From assembly GCA_003561495.1 (NCBI GenBank), contig PWWM01000212.1, forward strand, positions 1 to 11,485: a stretch of 11,485 nucleotides of DNA. The letters are read 5' to 3'. This DNA comes from Gammaproteobacteria bacterium. GTDB taxonomy: Bacteria; Pseudomonadota; Gammaproteobacteria; Xanthomonadales; Wenzhouxiangellaceae. The notes beneath the pieces were generated by a model, which was not told the DNA's origin, did no database searches, and worked only from the letters and a program-made list of their open reading frames with translations. A program made the position numbers and the translations under genes. Numbering within the stretch: the stretch's first letter is position 1; the number at the start of each line of letters is the position of its first letter. This document shows positions 1 to 7,346 of this stretch, in pieces.

Positions 1-907
1 CGAACTGATCGACGACCTGCGCAATGTCCTCCTCGCTGCCGACCACGTGCAACACGTCTTCATCGCGAATGATGCTGCCGGGTTCGGCCTTGCGCGAAAA
101 GCGGCCGCGGTCCGTCCGACTGACAATGGCGACCACCGTCACCCCGAAACGTGACCGTAATTCGCTACTGTTGATATCGGCCGCCGCCAGCCCAGAGCCC
201 GTCGGGACCCGCAGACGAACCAGCCTTTCACGCAGGCCGTAGTGCTCGAACAATTCAGCCCAGCCGGGTCGGGACGGCGCCGGCTCACCACCCGAACGTT
301 CCGGAACCAGGCGCGGCGCCAGCACCAGCATGCAGGCCATGCCGATGATCAGCATGACCAGACCCGGTCCGGTGAAATCGAAAAACCCGAACGATTCCAG
401 GCCGGCCTGGCCAAGCTGATCACTGACGATCAGGTTCGGAGGCGTTCCTATCAGGGTCATCATGCCACCGAGCAAGGCGGCGAACGCCACCGGCATCAAC
501 AAGCGCGAGGGCTGGATGCGCTGGCGACGGGCAATGGCCAGCACAACCGGCAACATCACGGCAACGGTGCCGGTCGAACTCAGAAAGGCCGACAGAACGG
601 CAGTCACCAGCATGATGACAGCCGTCAACGCAGTCACTCCATGACCCGCCACACGTTCGACCTGGCGACCCAGGGCGTCGGCCACGCCGGTCTGGAACAG
701 ACCAGCGCCAACCACGAACAACGCGGCGATCATCAAGACCACCGGTTCGGCAAAGCCGGCCAGTGCTTCGGAGGTGGAAATCACACCACCCAGGGTCAGC
801 GCCAGCAACCCCATCAGCGCAACCAGGTCCAGACGCATGCGATTGGTGACGAACAAGACCAGCATGGCTGCCAGCACCGCCAGAACATAGATCAACTGGC
901 CGCTCAT
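1..907 (-). CDS. DASS/SLC13-family anion permease with RCK_C-like domain, 3' part missing
   Basis: This is the N-terminal half (302 codons) of an inner-membrane divalent-anion:Na+ symporter-type permease; the family moves dicarboxylates, sulfate or similar anions, and the substrate here cannot be told. The protein opens with hydrophobic segments (about residues 3-20, 27-45 and 55-72). SSTGT at residues 110-114 lies in the position of the family's first SNT-type motif, and IGTPPNL at 153-159 is the classic DASS signature. Hydrophobic segments follow to about 200. Residues 225-302 form a soluble region (LRVPTGSGLAAADI, then an EDVLHVVG end) like the RCK_C/TrkA_C domain often inserted mid-protein. 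Full-length relatives are near 600 residues, so a second RCK_C copy and the second membrane half should lie outside the window. The ATG at 905-907 is well bounded: an in-frame TGA lies five codons upstream and no other start lies between. The Shine-Dalgarno is weak. It sits 52 nt downstream of the response regulator gene. Confidence 0.9.
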   Translation of the reverse strand, partial: MSGQLIYVLAVLAAMLVLFVTNRMRLDLVALMGLLALTLGGVISTSEALAGFAEPVVLMIAALFVVGAGLFQTGVADALGRQVERVAGHGVTALTAVIMLVTAVLSAFLSSTGTVAVMLPVVLAIARRQRIQPSRLLMPVAFAALLGGMMTLIGTPPNLIVSDQLGQAGLESFGFFDFTGPGLVMLIIGMACMLVLAPRLVPERSGGEPAPSRPGWAELFEHYGLRERLVRLRVPTGSGLAAADINSSELRSRFGVTVVAIVSRTDRGRFSRKAEPGSIIRDEDVLHVVGSEEDIAQVVDQF

Positions 908-959
908 GTGGGGCGCGTCCCGTCAATCAACGGCCTGGACAGGGGGAAAGCACTCGACG

Positions 960-1523
960 TCATCCGCGCCGACTGGGTTCGGGCATGTCATCACTGATTC
1001 GAATGTCATCGTCTTCGCGGTCTTCCTCGCTGGATCCTTGACCGGGAGATTCCTGCCTGGGTGGCAGTGAGCCCAGCTGCACCAACTTGGATATGCGCGA
1101 AAACACTTCGGCACGCCCGAACGGCTTTTTCATGAAGTCATCGGCGCCGATTCGTTCCAGGTAGAACTGTTCGGCCGCCTGGGGATTGCCACTGATCATG
1201 ATGACCGGGATCCTGGCCGTGCGCCGATCCTTGCGCAAGCGCCTCAGGGCAGCAAAGCCGTTGAGTCCCGGCAGAACGATGTCGAGGAAGATCAGGTCGG
1301 GTTGTTCCGAAACGGCCAACTCCAGACCGCGCTCTGCATCGCCGGCCCCCATGGGCAGGTAATCACTCTGGCGCAGCATATGACTCAAGGCAGCAACCAC
1401 CGTGCGCGAATCATCAATGATCAGCACCCGGGTACCCCTGGCGGCATCCACGCGTTGCGACTTGCGCCGCTCTTCGGTCTTGTTCAATCCAAGGAGCTTG
1501 CGAAAACGATCCAGCTGACCCAA
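960..1523 (-). CDS. CheY-like single-domain response regulator with acidic tail
   Basis: This is a 187-residue stand-alone receiver-domain protein that would relay phosphorylation from a histidine kinase to a protein partner, as no DNA-binding or enzymatic domain follows. The receiver spans about residues 31-150. It has the acidic pair D37-D38, the phospho-acceptor D81 in IFLDIVLP, the switch Ser S111 after IPVIMI and the conserved Lys K133 in MKKPF. A basic linker (RRKSQR, 19-24) precedes it, and a charged, low-complexity acidic tail rich in Glu/Asp (about 155-183) follows, probably disordered. The chosen start is TTG at 1521-1523, preceded by a purine-rich GAGAGGGAAAGGAA. No ATG occurs in frame until residue 50, inside the receiver, so a non-ATG start is needed. 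It resembles PilG/PilH-type or chemotaxis regulators, but no kinase or pilus gene is in view. It lies 102 nt downstream of the HD-GYP gene on the same strand and is probably co-transcribed with it. Confidence 0.88.
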   Translation of the reverse strand: MGQLDRFRKLLGLNKTEERRKSQRVDAARGTRVLIIDDSRTVVAALSHMLRQSDYLPMGAGDAERGLELAVSEQPDLIFLDIVLPGLNGFAALRRLRKDRRTARIPVIMISGNPQAAEQFYLERIGADDFMKKPFGRAEVFSRISKLVQLGSLPPRQESPGQGSSEEDREDDDIRISDDMPEPSRRG

Positions 1524-1625
1524 TTCCTTTCCCTCTCGAAACGATACTTTCAGTGTACTGCAAGCGGTTTCGAGGTTACAGTTCGAACCACCACAGAAGA
1601 TCCATCAAAAAACAAACTCGGCTTT

Positions 1626-2909
1626 TCATTCCTCCAGGGCCGAGACCAGCAATGACTTGACCTTGACCCCCTGGGCGCCGTCCGGCAATACCTCGGCGAT
1701 TTTCACACGCGGCTTGCCTTCGGCATCCTTGAGTTCGGACAGATCAATGCGTTCACCCGCCCGGTAACCGACATTGCCGGGAATGAGCTTGCGCACGATC
1801 GGATAGAAACCATGGACGATATTGGTTTCCTCGACGATCGCCAGATCCCCGTTGGACAGACGGACCAGCGTACCCGGCGCGACCCAGCCCATGAAGTGGA
1901 TGAAGGTCTCCACCATGTTGCGATCGAACTTGCGTCCGCGACCCCGCCAGAGAATACCCAGGGCATCATGGTGAGAGCGTGCCGGTCGATACACCCGCTG
2001 CGAGGTGACGGCATCATAGACATCAACCACGGAAACCAGCAGCGAGAGCGGATCGATCTCATCACCCTGCTTGCCATCCGGATATCCCAGGCCATCGGGA
2101 CGTTCGTGATGTTCCAGTGCGACCCGGGCGATATCCGGATGCACATCAGGCTCATCGCTCAACAGCTGGTAACCAATGGTGGTGTGGGTCTTGACGTGCT
2201 GATACTCGGCCACGGTCAGCCGGCCGGGCTTGTTGAGAATGGCAAGGTCGAGATTGACATTGCCCAGATCGTGCAACAGGGCCGCCAGCCCGGCACGCTC
2301 GACCCTCTCGGTGGACCACTCGAGTACGTGCGCCAGGCCCAGGGCAAGAATCGCACAGTTGATCGAATGCTGGGCGGTGTAGTCATCACGGTCCTTGATA
2401 CGCGTCAGCCAGATCATGGCCGCCAGATTTCGTTCCAGGTATCCCGACAGCTCGCCGACCACTTTCTCGGCCGTCTTGACCTCGATGGCGCCGCGATCGG
2501 CAAACGACTTGATCAGCCGCCTGGACTGGGTATCCAGCAGACTGTAGGCCTTGAGGGCGGCGCCCACACTTTCAGCATCCAGCCGCGAGCCTCGCAGCGC
2601 ATTGATCGGGTGGTTGGGATCGGCCTGGTGAGCGGCCAGTACCGCCGATTGCGACACGCGATTGGTCGAGGGCCGCAGCTTGTTGGGACTGCGCGAGTAA
2701 TCAATGACCACCCACTGGCAGTGTTCGATGAACCAGTCGCGGGTCTTTTTGGAATCAACCAGCACCCCCTGCAACGGAAACGGCGTTTCCAGCCAGGGAA
2801 TGTCGAGACGAATGATGAAGTGCCCGATCTCCAGATCGGACGGATGAACGATCAGCTCCGTCTGCCACATCGAGTCTGCGCCATGACCGGATTTGGAAGA
2901 AACGTCCAT
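1626..2909 (-). CDS. HD-GYP domain protein with N-terminal DUF3391-like region (cyclic-di-GMP phosphodiesterase type)
   Basis: This predicted 427-residue cytoplasmic protein belongs to the HD-GYP class, which hydrolyses cyclic-di-GMP through a two- or three-metal centre. The N-terminal part (about residues 15-70, with LEIGHFIIRLDIPWLETPF and VLVDSKK) matches the DUF3391 region that usually precedes such domains. Visible HD-GYP landmarks, numbered from this start, are H181, the HD pair H213-D214, H242, H267-H268 in HHERPDGLGYP, GYP at 275-277, and the VVDVYDAVTSQRVYR block at about 294-308. One deviation is visible: the usual HDxGK reads HDLGN, with Asn replacing the near-invariant Lys. I chose ATG 2907-2909 because AAAAGGG lies 4 nt upstream. 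Upstream ATGs at 2985-2987 and 2982-2984 would add 26 or 25 residues of low-complexity, poorer-codon sequence and have worse-spaced ribosome sites. It is first in a minus-strand series with the response regulator and the permease. The catalytic status is unproven. Confidence 0.93.
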   Translation of the reverse strand: MDVSSKSGHGADSMWQTELIVHPSDLEIGHFIIRLDIPWLETPFPLQGVLVDSKKTRDWFIEHCQWVVIDYSRSPNKLRPSTNRVSQSAVLAAHQADPNHPINALRGSRLDAESVGAALKAYSLLDTQSRRLIKSFADRGAIEVKTAEKVVGELSGYLERNLAAMIWLTRIKDRDDYTAQHSINCAILALGLAHVLEWSTERVERAGLAALLHDLGNVNLDLAILNKPGRLTVAEYQHVKTHTTIGYQLLSDEPDVHPDIARVALEHHERPDGLGYPDGKQGDEIDPLSLLVSVVDVYDAVTSQRVYRPARSHHDALGILWRGRGRKFDRNMVETFIHFMGWVAPGTLVRLSNGDLAIVEETNIVHGFYPIVRKLIPGNVGYRAGERIDLSELKDAEGKPRVKIAEVLPDGAQGVKVKSLLVSALEE

Positions 2910-3008
2910 CACACCCTTTTCTCGACCGGCGAGTCCTTCATCCAATGAATCAGCATCCGTCCGTGCTGACCCTTTGATCGGCATCATAGCACCCAAACCT
3001 TTGAATTT

Positions 3009-3039
3009 CCGCCCGTTGGCGGGGAAACCTTATCCCGCC
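3009..3039. other. Three-arm alternative hairpin in divergent intergenic region
   Basis: Three short GC arms can pair in competing ways. CCGCC (3009-3013) pairs with GGCGG (3018-3022) across a 4-nt loop, or GGCGGG (3018-3023) pairs with CCCGCC (3034-3039) across a 10-nt loop. The segment lies between the divergent HD-GYP and metallopeptidase genes, 100 nt from the chosen HD-GYP start and 76 nt from the peptidase start. No T-run follows on either strand, so it is not a standard terminator. It could be an operator or a leader switch for the minus-strand gene, or chance in GC-rich DNA. Confidence 0.3.
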
Positions 3040-3057
3040 CAGATGGTCTCAGGCTGT

Positions 3058-3087
3058 TTGAAGCCGACCTGATGTCCCGGCTACATT
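3058..3087 (+). promoter_or_regulatory. Candidate sigma-70-type promoter for the metallopeptidase-lpxR pair
   Basis: TTGAAG (3058-3063) and TACATT (3082-3087) each match the sigma-70 consensus at 4 of 6 positions and are separated by 18 nt. Transcription would start near 3094, giving a short leader of about 20 nt before the ATG at 3116. This is a match by eye in a GC-rich genome and could be fortuitous. Confidence 0.3.
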
Positions 3088-3115
3088 CTCCAACCCATCA
3101 AAGAAAACAAAACCA

Positions 3116-5161
3116 ATGAGATCTATTGCATATTTTGTACTTCTCAATGTGATCTTCATCACCCTTGCTCCCGTCGTCGCAAGCGATTACGAACCCGCGC
3201 AGGCGCGGATCGGCACATGGGGGATCGACCTGGATCACATCGATCAATCCGCCGCTCCAGGCGATGATTTCTTTCATTACGTCAACCATGGCTGGCTCGA
3301 AACGGCCGAGATGCCGGCCGGTCACTCGCGTTTCGGCACGTTTACCGAGCTCTCCCTGGAGGCGGAAGAAAACGTCGAAGCCATCATCCGGGACGCCGAG
3401 AGCGGCAACGGGACGAACGACCCGAACGCCGCGCGGATCGCGAACCTCTACGCCAGTTACATGGACACCGACCGCATCGAAACATTGGGACTGGACCCGA
3501 TCGCCGAGACCCTGGCGGCGTTGCTGAAAATCGAATCCCATGAAGACATCGCCCGCTGGATGGGTCGATCGGGAACCCGGTCACTGTTCCGGGTATCGGT
3601 CGGTCAGGATTCGGGGAATCCGGATCGTTACCTGGTCCATATCAGCCAAAGCGGACTGGGTCTGCCCAACCGCGACTACTACGACCGCGAGGATTCCCCT
3701 TTCCCCGAGCATCGCCAGGCGTATGTCGACTACATCGCCGCCACCCTGGAGCGGGCCGGCATCGACCGGCCGCATGATCGGGCAGCCGATATCATGGCGC
3801 TGGAAACCGCCATCGCCGAGGTTCACTGGAGCCGCGTGCAGCAACGCGACCGGGTGGCCAACTACCAGCTGATCACCCGTTCGGAACTCGACGAGCGCGC
3901 GCCCGGATTCCCCTGGCAAGCGCTTCTGGCTCAGCGGGAAGTCGACAACATCGAGGAACTGGTGCTGACCACCGATTCGGCAGTGGCGGCCAGCGCCGAA
4001 CTGTTTTCCGAAATCCCGGCCGATCACTGGGCCTCCTGGCATGCCTTTCACTGGATCAACAACCACGCCCCACTGTTGTCCAGCGCCTATGCCGATGCCC
4101 ATTTCGACCTGTTCCAGCGCCGTCTCAACGGCGTCGAAGAACAACGCCCCCGTCCCCGACGGGCGGTCAACCTGGTCAGCGGCCGGCTGGGCGAACTGGT
4201 CGGTCAGGTCTACGTGGAAAGACACTTCCCGCCGGAAAATCGCGTCCAGATGGAAACACTGGTCGAATATCTGCGTCGGGCATTCGCCGAGCGTCTGAAA
4301 ACCCTGGACTGGATGGATGAGCCCACCCGGGCCGAAGCCCAGGCCAAACTCGAAGCCTTCCTGCCCAAGATCGGGTATCCCGATCGCTGGCGCGATTATT
4401 CAGCCGTCGAGATCGAGGCCGATGACCTGATCGGCAATCTCGACCGCCTGGGCCAATGGATGTGGCAAGACTCGCTGGCGCGCCTGGATGAACCGGTGCG
4501 CGAGTGGGAGTGGTTCATGTCGCCGCAGACCGTCAATGCCTATTACTCATCGACACGCAATGAAATCGTCTTTCCGGCCGCCATTCTGCAGCCACCGTTT
4601 TTTGATCCCGACGCCGACCCGGCCGTGAACTTCGGCGCCATTGGCGGCGTCATCGGTCACGAAATGGGACATGGTTTCGACGACCAGGGCTCGCGCTCGG
4701 ATGCCGATGGCGTCCTGCGCAACTGGTGGACCGATGAATCCCGCCGTCAGTTCGAGGAACGCACCGAGACCTTGGTGGCCCAGTACGAAGCTTTTGAACC
4801 CCTGCCGGGCATGAACATCAACGGGCGTTTGTCCCTGGGCGAAAACATTGGCGACTTGGGCGGGCTTTCGATTGCCCATCACGCCTATCAGCTCTACCTC
4901 GACGACCACCACGATGGCCAGGCGCCGGTGCTCGACGGCACCACCGGCGACCAGCGCTTCTTCATGGCCTGGAGCCAGGTCTGGCGAACCATCGAGACGG
5001 AGGAATCATTGCGCGCTCGGCTGATCACCGGACCGCACAGTCCGGCGCGTTATCGGGTCAACGGCGTGGTACGCAATATCGACGCCTGGTATGACGCCTT
5101 CGAGGTCGGCCCGGAGCACGAGTTGTACCTGCCGCCTGAAGACCGGGTCAGTATCTGGTAA
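3116..5161 (+). CDS. Secreted M13-family (neprilysin/PepO-type) zinc metallopeptidase
   Basis: This 681-residue zinc endopeptidase would cleave oligopeptides in the periplasm or at the cell surface. Residues 1-22 form a signal peptide (short basic start, hydrophobic core, VVA then SDYEP); there is no lipobox Cys. The M13 N-terminal domain opens with DDFFHYVNHGW (50-60). The catalytic domain shows NAYY (474-477) with FPAAILQPPFF, the zinc site HEMGH (H515, E516, H519), and GENIGDLGG, whose E576 is the third zinc ligand and D580 its support. H641 and R647 have the same 6-residue spacing as the transition-state His/Arg pair of human neprilysin. The RVNG...W C-terminal block is present, so the chain looks intact and of normal family length. 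The usual Pro in NAYYxP is Ser here. The ATG has no strong Shine-Dalgarno; the leader is A-rich. The lpxR-like gene follows after 7 nt, implying co-translation and a shared envelope role. Confidence 0.96.
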   Translation: MRSIAYFVLLNVIFITLAPVVASDYEPAQARIGTWGIDLDHIDQSAAPGDDFFHYVNHGWLETAEMPAGHSRFGTFTELSLEAEENVEAIIRDAESGNGTNDPNAARIANLYASYMDTDRIETLGLDPIAETLAALLKIESHEDIARWMGRSGTRSLFRVSVGQDSGNPDRYLVHISQSGLGLPNRDYYDREDSPFPEHRQAYVDYIAATLERAGIDRPHDRAADIMALETAIAEVHWSRVQQRDRVANYQLITRSELDERAPGFPWQALLAQREVDNIEELVLTTDSAVAASAELFSEIPADHWASWHAFHWINNHAPLLSSAYADAHFDLFQRRLNGVEEQRPRPRRAVNLVSGRLGELVGQVYVERHFPPENRVQMETLVEYLRRAFAERLKTLDWMDEPTRAEAQAKLEAFLPKIGYPDRWRDYSAVEIEADDLIGNLDRLGQWMWQDSLARLDEPVREWEWFMSPQTVNAYYSSTRNEIVFPAAILQPPFFDPDADPAVNFGAIGGVIGHEMGHGFDDQGSRSDADGVLRNWWTDESRRQFEERTETLVAQYEAFEPLPGMNINGRLSLGENIGDLGGLSIAHHAYQLYLDDHHDGQAPVLDGTTGDQRFFMAWSQVWRTIETEESLRARLITGPHSPARYRVNGVVRNIDAWYDAFEVGPEHELYLPPEDRVSIW

Positions 5162-5168
5162 TCAGCCG

Positions 5169-6161
5169 GTGAAGCTTATTCAAGTGTCCGGATGGATCGC
5201 CATTGCCGCGGCAATGGCGATCAACCTGGCGCTTGCCGATGACGATCCGGTGCAGTCGCTGTGGATCGTCGAGTACGAAAACGATATCTTCGCGGGCGAA
5301 GATCGCTATTACACCAGCGGCGTGCGCTTGAGCCGCGTGGCGGCGGCGCGCGAGGCGCCATCCTGGCTGGAATCGGTGGCGCGGCGTTTTCCCGGATTCG
5401 ACGAAGCCACCGCCCTGCCCTACAGCCTGGCCATCGGGCACAACATTTACACCCCGGCCGATATCGTCAATCCTGAATTCCCGCCTGATGACCGCCCCTA
5501 TGCAGCCTGGCTGCAACTGAAATTTTCCACCGGCACCTTGCACCCCAAGGGCGCCGACCGGGTGCGTGTTGGCGTGGGCATCGTCGGGCCGGCAGCCCTG
5601 GGCAAGCCAATCCAGAAGGGTGTGCACCGGGCCATCGACACCGACATGCCCACCGGCTGGGATACCCAGCTCAAAAACGAACCCACACTGCTGCTGGGCT
5701 ATGACCGCTTTCGACGCATCGTCGACTGGGCCGAGCCTGAACAACTGGGCATGGATGTCAGCCTGCTCGGCGGCATGACCCTGGGCAACGCCCATACGCA
5801 TGGCACGCTGGGCAGCTTCATCCGTCTCGGACACGATTTGCCGGAAGACTTCGGCCCACCTCGCATCACCCCGGCCGTTTCCGGCTCCGGTTTTTTCACA
5901 CCCCGCGAATCGCGCAGCTGGTATGTCTTTTTCGGGAGCGAAGGCCGCCTGGTTGGTCGTGACCTGTTCATCGAAGGCAACACGTTCGGTGGCCGTGATG
6001 GCGTCAATGCACGTCGCCTGGTCGGTGAGTTGTTCGCGGGTGCGGTCTATACGCAGGGCCGGTTTCGCGCCTCGTATACCCACGTCTGGCGCAGCCGCGA
6101 GTTCAAAGGTCAACTGGCTGCCCAGGACTATGGCGCCCTGTCGGTCTCACTGTGGTGGTAG
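5169..6161 (+). CDS. lpxR: LpxR-like outer-membrane lipid A 3'-O-deacylase (DUF2219)
   Basis: This 330-residue predicted outer-membrane beta-barrel is of the LpxR type; in Salmonella that enzyme removes the 3'-acyloxyacyl chain of lipid A using Ca2+. The GTG start at 5169-5171 gives a clean signal peptide (residues 1-23, ending ALA then DDD). Family blocks visible are EYENDIFAGEDRYYTSGVRLS (from 36), GHNIYTP (90-96), PPDDRPYAAWL (105-115) and IQKGVH (148-153). N38-D39 and H153 correspond to the catalytic Asn-Asp and His of LpxR; T49 lies in the YYTxG motif. The chain ends in LWW, as expected of a barrel's C-terminal aromatic residue. An in-frame ATG at 5091 would overlap the peptidase gene by 71 nt and bury the signal peptide behind 26 odd residues, so I rejected it. 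The ribosome site is weak, and the 7-nt spacing suggests translational coupling to the peptidase. Substrate specificity is inferred from the family. Confidence 0.85.
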   Translation: MKLIQVSGWIAIAAAMAINLALADDDPVQSLWIVEYENDIFAGEDRYYTSGVRLSRVAAAREAPSWLESVARRFPGFDEATALPYSLAIGHNIYTPADIVNPEFPPDDRPYAAWLQLKFSTGTLHPKGADRVRVGVGIVGPAALGKPIQKGVHRAIDTDMPTGWDTQLKNEPTLLLGYDRFRRIVDWAEPEQLGMDVSLLGGMTLGNAHTHGTLGSFIRLGHDLPEDFGPPRITPAVSGSGFFTPRESRSWYVFFGSEGRLVGRDLFIEGNTFGGRDGVNARRLVGELFAGAVYTQGRFRASYTHVWRSREFKGQLAAQDYGALSVSLWW

Positions 6162-6174
6162 CGATGGGCGACGA

Positions 6175-7266
6175 TCACAGCGGCCGGGGCCGCGAGAACA
6201 GATAACCTTGCAGATAGTCAATGCCGATGTCGCGGCAGCATCGGGCGGCCGCTTCGGTTTCGATACCCTCGGCCAGGGTCTTGATACCCAGTCCACTGAT
6301 CAGATCATGCAGGGTCGCCAGTAGCCGATACTTGGGCGAGTCGCGGTCCTCGAGACCACGGACCAGCGAGATATCGAACTTCAGATAGTCCGGAGGCACC
6401 TCGATCAGCTCGAGCAGGCGGGCCTGGCCGGCGCCGAAATCATCATAGGCCAGCTCGATGTTCATGGCCTTGAGCTGCTTCTTCACCGCGGCCATCACAT
6501 CCAGATCAGTCACCGCGCCTTCGTGCATCTCGAAGACCAGTTGCAGATCGGGGTACTGCTTGCGCAACTCCCCGAGTTCGGTCAGCAGCGCATCGAAATC
6601 CCGGCATTCGGTCGGGTGATTGTTGAAAAACAGCGGCTGGTCCAGGCCGGCCCGATGGGCTGCTGCAAATGAATGCTGGCGCAACAACTGACTGAGACGA
6701 ACCTCGGCATCCAGCGCGGCAGCCAGCGAGAACATCTGACCCGGCCCCTGGTCCAGGTCCGGATGAGTGCTCCGGCCCAGCAATTCCCAGCCCAGCATCT
6801 CCCCGCCGGCATGGTAAATGCTCTGAACGAAGGTTTGCACCTTGCCGTTATCGAGCAGATCGAGCAGCGCCGACATCTGCAGCGGGAACTGGCGCGGCAG
6901 CGGGTTCCTGCCAATCACCGTTTCGGCCGAGCTGACCGGCCTGGCCGACGGCACGGTATGGGACTCATTGCGCATCAGGCGAAACTCATGGTCGGCCAGG
7001 TGCACCACATCCCCCACCGAGACCACCGCCTGGCCTTGGATGGGTTGGTGATTGATATAGGTGCCGTTGGTGCTGCCCAGGTCCTCGACATGCAACTGGC
7101 TGCCGACCAGGTCAAAGCGCGCGTGCAGGCGCGAAATACGATCGACGTTGAGCTGAACACTGCAGTCGGGATGACGCCCGACAGTGGCCGGAAAGTCATT
7201 CAATTCAAGTCTGCGAGGCAGCTTTGACTGCCCCTTTGAACTCTCTAGGTAGAAACGCTCACTCAT
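6175..7266 (-). CDS. FHA-EAL fusion protein, candidate phosphothreonine-sensing cyclic-di-GMP phosphodiesterase
   Basis: This 363-residue cytoplasmic protein joins an N-terminal FHA domain (about residues 5-98) to a C-terminal EAL domain (about 130-363). FHA domains bind phosphothreonine peptides; the markers GRH (30-32), SRLHARF (45-51) and STNGTYIN (65-72) are all present. In the EAL domain the signature reads WELLGR, with E161 kept and Leu replacing Ala. The metal/c-di-GMP residues appear intact: N215, E246, D275-D276 in YDDFGAG, K296 in YLKFD, E333 in LAEGIET and Q353 in LQGYLFSRP. An active phosphodiesterase is therefore plausible. There is no GGDEF domain and no membrane segment. The start at 7264-7266 is chosen because it directly precedes the FHA fold; the frame stays open far upstream, but that extension would overlap the dehydrogenase gene. 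It lies 80 nt after the dehydrogenase and may be the last gene of that operon. The stop is 13 nt from the convergent lpxR-like stop. Confidence 0.92.
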   Translation of the reverse strand: MSERFYLESSKGQSKLPRRLELNDFPATVGRHPDCSVQLNVDRISRLHARFDLVGSQLHVEDLGSTNGTYINHQPIQGQAVVSVGDVVHLADHEFRLMRNESHTVPSARPVSSAETVIGRNPLPRQFPLQMSALLDLLDNGKVQTFVQSIYHAGGEMLGWELLGRSTHPDLDQGPGQMFSLAAALDAEVRLSQLLRQHSFAAAHRAGLDQPLFFNNHPTECRDFDALLTELGELRKQYPDLQLVFEMHEGAVTDLDVMAAVKKQLKAMNIELAYDDFGAGQARLLELIEVPPDYLKFDISLVRGLEDRDSPKYRLLATLHDLISGLGIKTLAEGIETEAAARCCRDIGIDYLQGYLFSRPRPL

Positions 7267-7321
7267 CAATCCCGATCCGATCGCCTCATCCCTGCACGGG
7301 GAAGTATCCCGGCAAATGCAC

Positions 7322-7336
7322 TCGGCTGCAAGCCGA
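7322..7336. other. Small perfect hairpin between SDR and FHA-EAL genes
   Basis: TCGGCT (7322-7327) and AGCCGA (7331-7336) form a perfect 6-bp stem around a 3-nt loop. On the minus strand it begins 10 nt after the dehydrogenase stop codon and lies 55 nt before the FHA-EAL start. No U-tract follows, so it is not a typical intrinsic terminator. It could act as a processing or stability element between the two genes. Confidence 0.3.
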
Positions 7337-7346
7337 TGACAGCGAT

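Noticed and set aside
242..997. Long plus-strand open frame (251 codons) rich in Gln, His and Arg
   Set aside because: It is antisense to the DASS permease, which has clear motifs and membrane segments; the composition is typical of a GC-driven shadow frame.
1812..2948. Plus-strand open frame of 378 codons opposite the HD-GYP gene
   Set aside because: The minus strand encodes an unmistakable HD-GYP domain; the antisense frame shows no recognisable fold or motif.
5091..5168. ATG start for the lpxR-like gene inside the peptidase gene
   Set aside because: It would place 26 residues before the signal peptide; the GTG at 5169 gives a normal signal peptide directly after the peptidase stop.
5148..6113. 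Minus-strand open frame of 321 codons opposite the lpxR-like gene
   Set aside because: The plus strand has a signal peptide and LpxR family blocks; the antisense product has no recognisable features.
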